Part shown: piece after piece, positions 5,644-7,248 of the stretch | Layout of the letters: each line of letters begins with the position of its first letter | Position numbering within the stretch: the stretch's first letter is position 1 | Source: CAZEQD01 sp964514305 | GTDB taxonomy: Bacteria; Acidobacteriota; Aminicenantia; Aminicenantales; Aminicenantaceae | DNA length: 7,248 bases | Direction: 5' to 3' | Assembly (NCBI GenBank): GCA_964514305.1 | Contig: CAZEQD010000080.1 | Span: 1 to 7,248, forward strand | Program-made: the position numbers and the translations under genes | The notes under the pieces: model-generated | The model's database searches: none | Told to the model about the DNA's origin: nothing | Seen by the model: only the letters and a program-made list of their open reading frames with translations

Positions 5644-7248
5644 CTACTTAGCTTTAGCTTTCTTAATCTTTTCTTTAAATTGGTTAAGAAAGTTTAAAGC
5701 TTCTAAAGGGGTTAAGGAGGAAAGATCACATTTTTCAATCTCTTCCAGGATCTCATCCAGCATCTGACGTTCCCTATCTTCCTTAAATAATAAAAGCTGA
5801 GCTTTATCTCTGGCCTTGGATGAGCGGTAAGCCAAGCGAGGATGCCCTCTTTCATCCAGTTCTTGTTTTTCTAAATTAAATAGAATTTCTTTAGCTCTAT
5901 CGATAACAGTGTCCGGAATTCCTGCTAATTTAGCCACATGAAGACCATAGCTTTGATCTGAAGGACCATGTCTAATCTTTCTTAAAAAAACCACATCATC
6001 TTTCCATTCTTTAACCATTACATGGTAGTTCTTAATTCGGGGCCTGGTCAGAGCCAGCTCGGTTAATTCATGATAATGAGTAGCAAATAAAGTTTTGGGT
6101 TTTGCCTCTTCCCTATCATGGAGATATTCAGCCACCGCCCAAGCAATACTCAGACCGTCAAAAGTAGAAGTTCCTCTGCCTATTTCGTCAAGAAGGATTA
6201 AACTTCTGGCAGTGGCATTATTTAAAATGCTGGCTGTTTCCAGCATCTCTACCATAAAAGTCGATTGGCCCCAGCTCAAAAAATCCATTGCTCCTATTCT
6301 GGTGAAAATACGGTCTACAAAGCCCAGAGAGGCTTCCTTAGCCGGGACAAAAGAGCCCATCTGGGCTAGAATACAAATGAGAGCTACTTGCCTCAAATAG
6401 GTTGATTTGCCTCCCATATTAGGTCCAGTAATGATTAAAATCTGATCCTGATTTCTATCCATATATGTATCATTAGGAACAAAAGGGTCCTCATTGGTGA
6501 CTTCGACAATCGGATGGCGACCTTCAATTATTCTAATTTTTTCTCCTGAATTAACTTCAGGACGAGAATAACCTCTTTGGCAGGCAAGCTCAGCCAGAGA
6601 AGAGAGGACATCCAGGTTAGAAATATTAGAAGCAATCTTCTGTAATCTGGATGCTTGGGAGGCAATATTTTCTCTTATCTCAAGAAAAAGATTATACTCC
6701 AGCTCAGCTATTCTTTCCTCAGCTTTAAGTATTTTTTCTTCGTATTCCTTTAATTCTGGAGTAACAAATCTTTCACTATTAGCCAGAGTTTGTTTACGAA
6801 TATAATCTGAAGGCACTGAGGCTAAATTAGGATTGGTAACCTCAATATAGTAGCCAAAGACTTTATTATATCCAATCTTTAGGGAGGATATACCCGTCCT
6901 CTCTTTTTCTTTCTTTTCCAAACTGGCAATGTAGGTTTTGCCGGAACGGCTGATCTGCCTCAATTCATCCAGCTCTTGGTGATAGCCATCTTTTATTAGC
7001 CCCCCTTCCGTAAGAAGAAAGGCCGGTTCTTCTTTAATAGCTTTCTCGATTAGTTCAGCTATATCCTGGCCATTGTCCCATTCTTTTCCAATCTGTTTTA
7101 ATCGAGCCGATGAAAAAGCTGCTAATAAAGAGTGAATTTGGGGAAGAGGCTCTAAAGATTTTTTAAGGGAAAGTAGATCCTTGGCATGGGCTGCCTGAAC
7201 TGAAATTTTCCCAGTCAGACGCTCTAAATCATAAATTTCTTTTAATTC
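5644..7248 (-). CDS. mutS: DNA mismatch repair protein MutS, C-terminal 534 residues
   Basis: MutS recognises mismatched bases and, after exchanging ADP for ATP, recruits MutL. The frame is open to the right edge, so the start and the N-terminal mismatch-binding and connector domains (roughly the first 340 residues of an approximately 870-residue protein) lie outside. Visible residue 1 falls in the lever region (EIYDLERLTGKI). The clamp/lever core includes ERTGISSLKIGYNKVFGYYI and YIRKQTLANSERF. The ATPase domain has Walker A GPNMGGKST (visible 275-283), the ABC-like signature ending GQSTFMVEM (327-335), Walker B with the MutS signature LILLDEIGRGTS (350-361) and the ATHYHE switch (389-394). 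A helix-turn-helix dimer region (GLHVAKLAGIP) follows, and the end (LTPLEALNFLNQF) is complete. A TTG at 6963 is not a start, because clear MutS sequence continues upstream. The signature loop is slightly atypical (AMDFLSWG). It converges with the acidic-protein gene, 141 bp away. Confidence 0.96.
   Translation of the reverse strand, partial: ELKEIYDLERLTGKISVQAAHAKDLLSLKKSLEPLPQIHSLLAAFSSARLKQIGKEWDNGQDIAELIEKAIKEEPAFLLTEGGLIKDGYHQELDELRQISRSGKTYIASLEKKEKERTGISSLKIGYNKVFGYYIEVTNPNLASVPSDYIRKQTLANSERFVTPELKEYEEKILKAEERIAELEYNLFLEIRENIASQASRLQKIASNISNLDVLSSLAELACQRGYSRPEVNSGEKIRIIEGRHPIVEVTNEDPFVPNDTYMDRNQDQILIITGPNMGGKSTYLRQVALICILAQMGSFVPAKEASLGFVDRIFTRIGAMDFLSWGQSTFMVEMLETASILNNATARSLILLDEIGRGTSTFDGLSIAWAVAEYLHDREEAKPKTLFATHYHELTELALTRPRIKNYHVMVKEWKDDVVFLRKIRHGPSDQSYGLHVAKLAGIPDTVIDRAKEILFNLEKQELDERGHPRLAYRSSKARDKAQLLLFKEDRERQMLDEILEEIEKCDLSSLTPLEALNFLNQFKEKIKKAKAK

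Noticed and set aside
6961..6963. TTG at 6963 as the mutS start
   Set aside because: The frame is open to the right edge, and the 95 codons upstream read as the MutS lever region (for example DLERLTGKI and YHQELDEL).

Overview
The window comes from an AT-rich Gram-negative (diderm) bacterium. The best sign of an outer membrane is a FadL/OmpP1-type beta-barrel gene with a signal peptide and a C-terminal phenylalanine. Strong GGAGG-type ribosome binding sites precede most genes. I cannot place it in a phylum from this sequence. The mix of housekeeping genes and scattered degenerate intergenic repeats would fit an uncultured candidate lineage, but that is inference.

Layout from left to right: the first 64 codons of galU (minus, cut by the left edge); an intergenic stretch with small palindromes; a FadL-family outer-membrane transporter (minus); a gap holding a degenerate repeat (copy A); a two-gene unit clpB-nfu (minus, 22 bp apart); a 479-bp divergent region with a 72-bp palindromic element, a possible 59-codon ORF and a second degenerate repeat (copy B); a small, very acidic protein of unknown function (plus); a convergent gap with a hairpin terminator; and the C-terminal 534 residues of mutS (minus, cut by the right edge).

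Four of the six clear genes are conserved housekeeping functions: UDP-glucose synthesis (galU), Fe-S cluster delivery (nfu), protein disaggregation (clpB) and mismatch repair (mutS). clpB and nfu are probably cotranscribed and both suit a stress or protein-maintenance role. The FadL-like protein would import hydrophobic compounds across the outer membrane. I see no CRISPR array, tRNA, rRNA, prophage or complete insertion sequence.

The less ordinary material is in the gaps. The palindromic element upstream of clpB looks like a small mobile or REP/MITE-like repeat. Two diverged repeat copies lie 3.26 kb apart, and each carries the same short start-of-ORF sequence on the minus strand. The acidic 103-residue protein is the only clear gene without a recognisable family. 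I do not see convincing evidence for a new multi-gene system.
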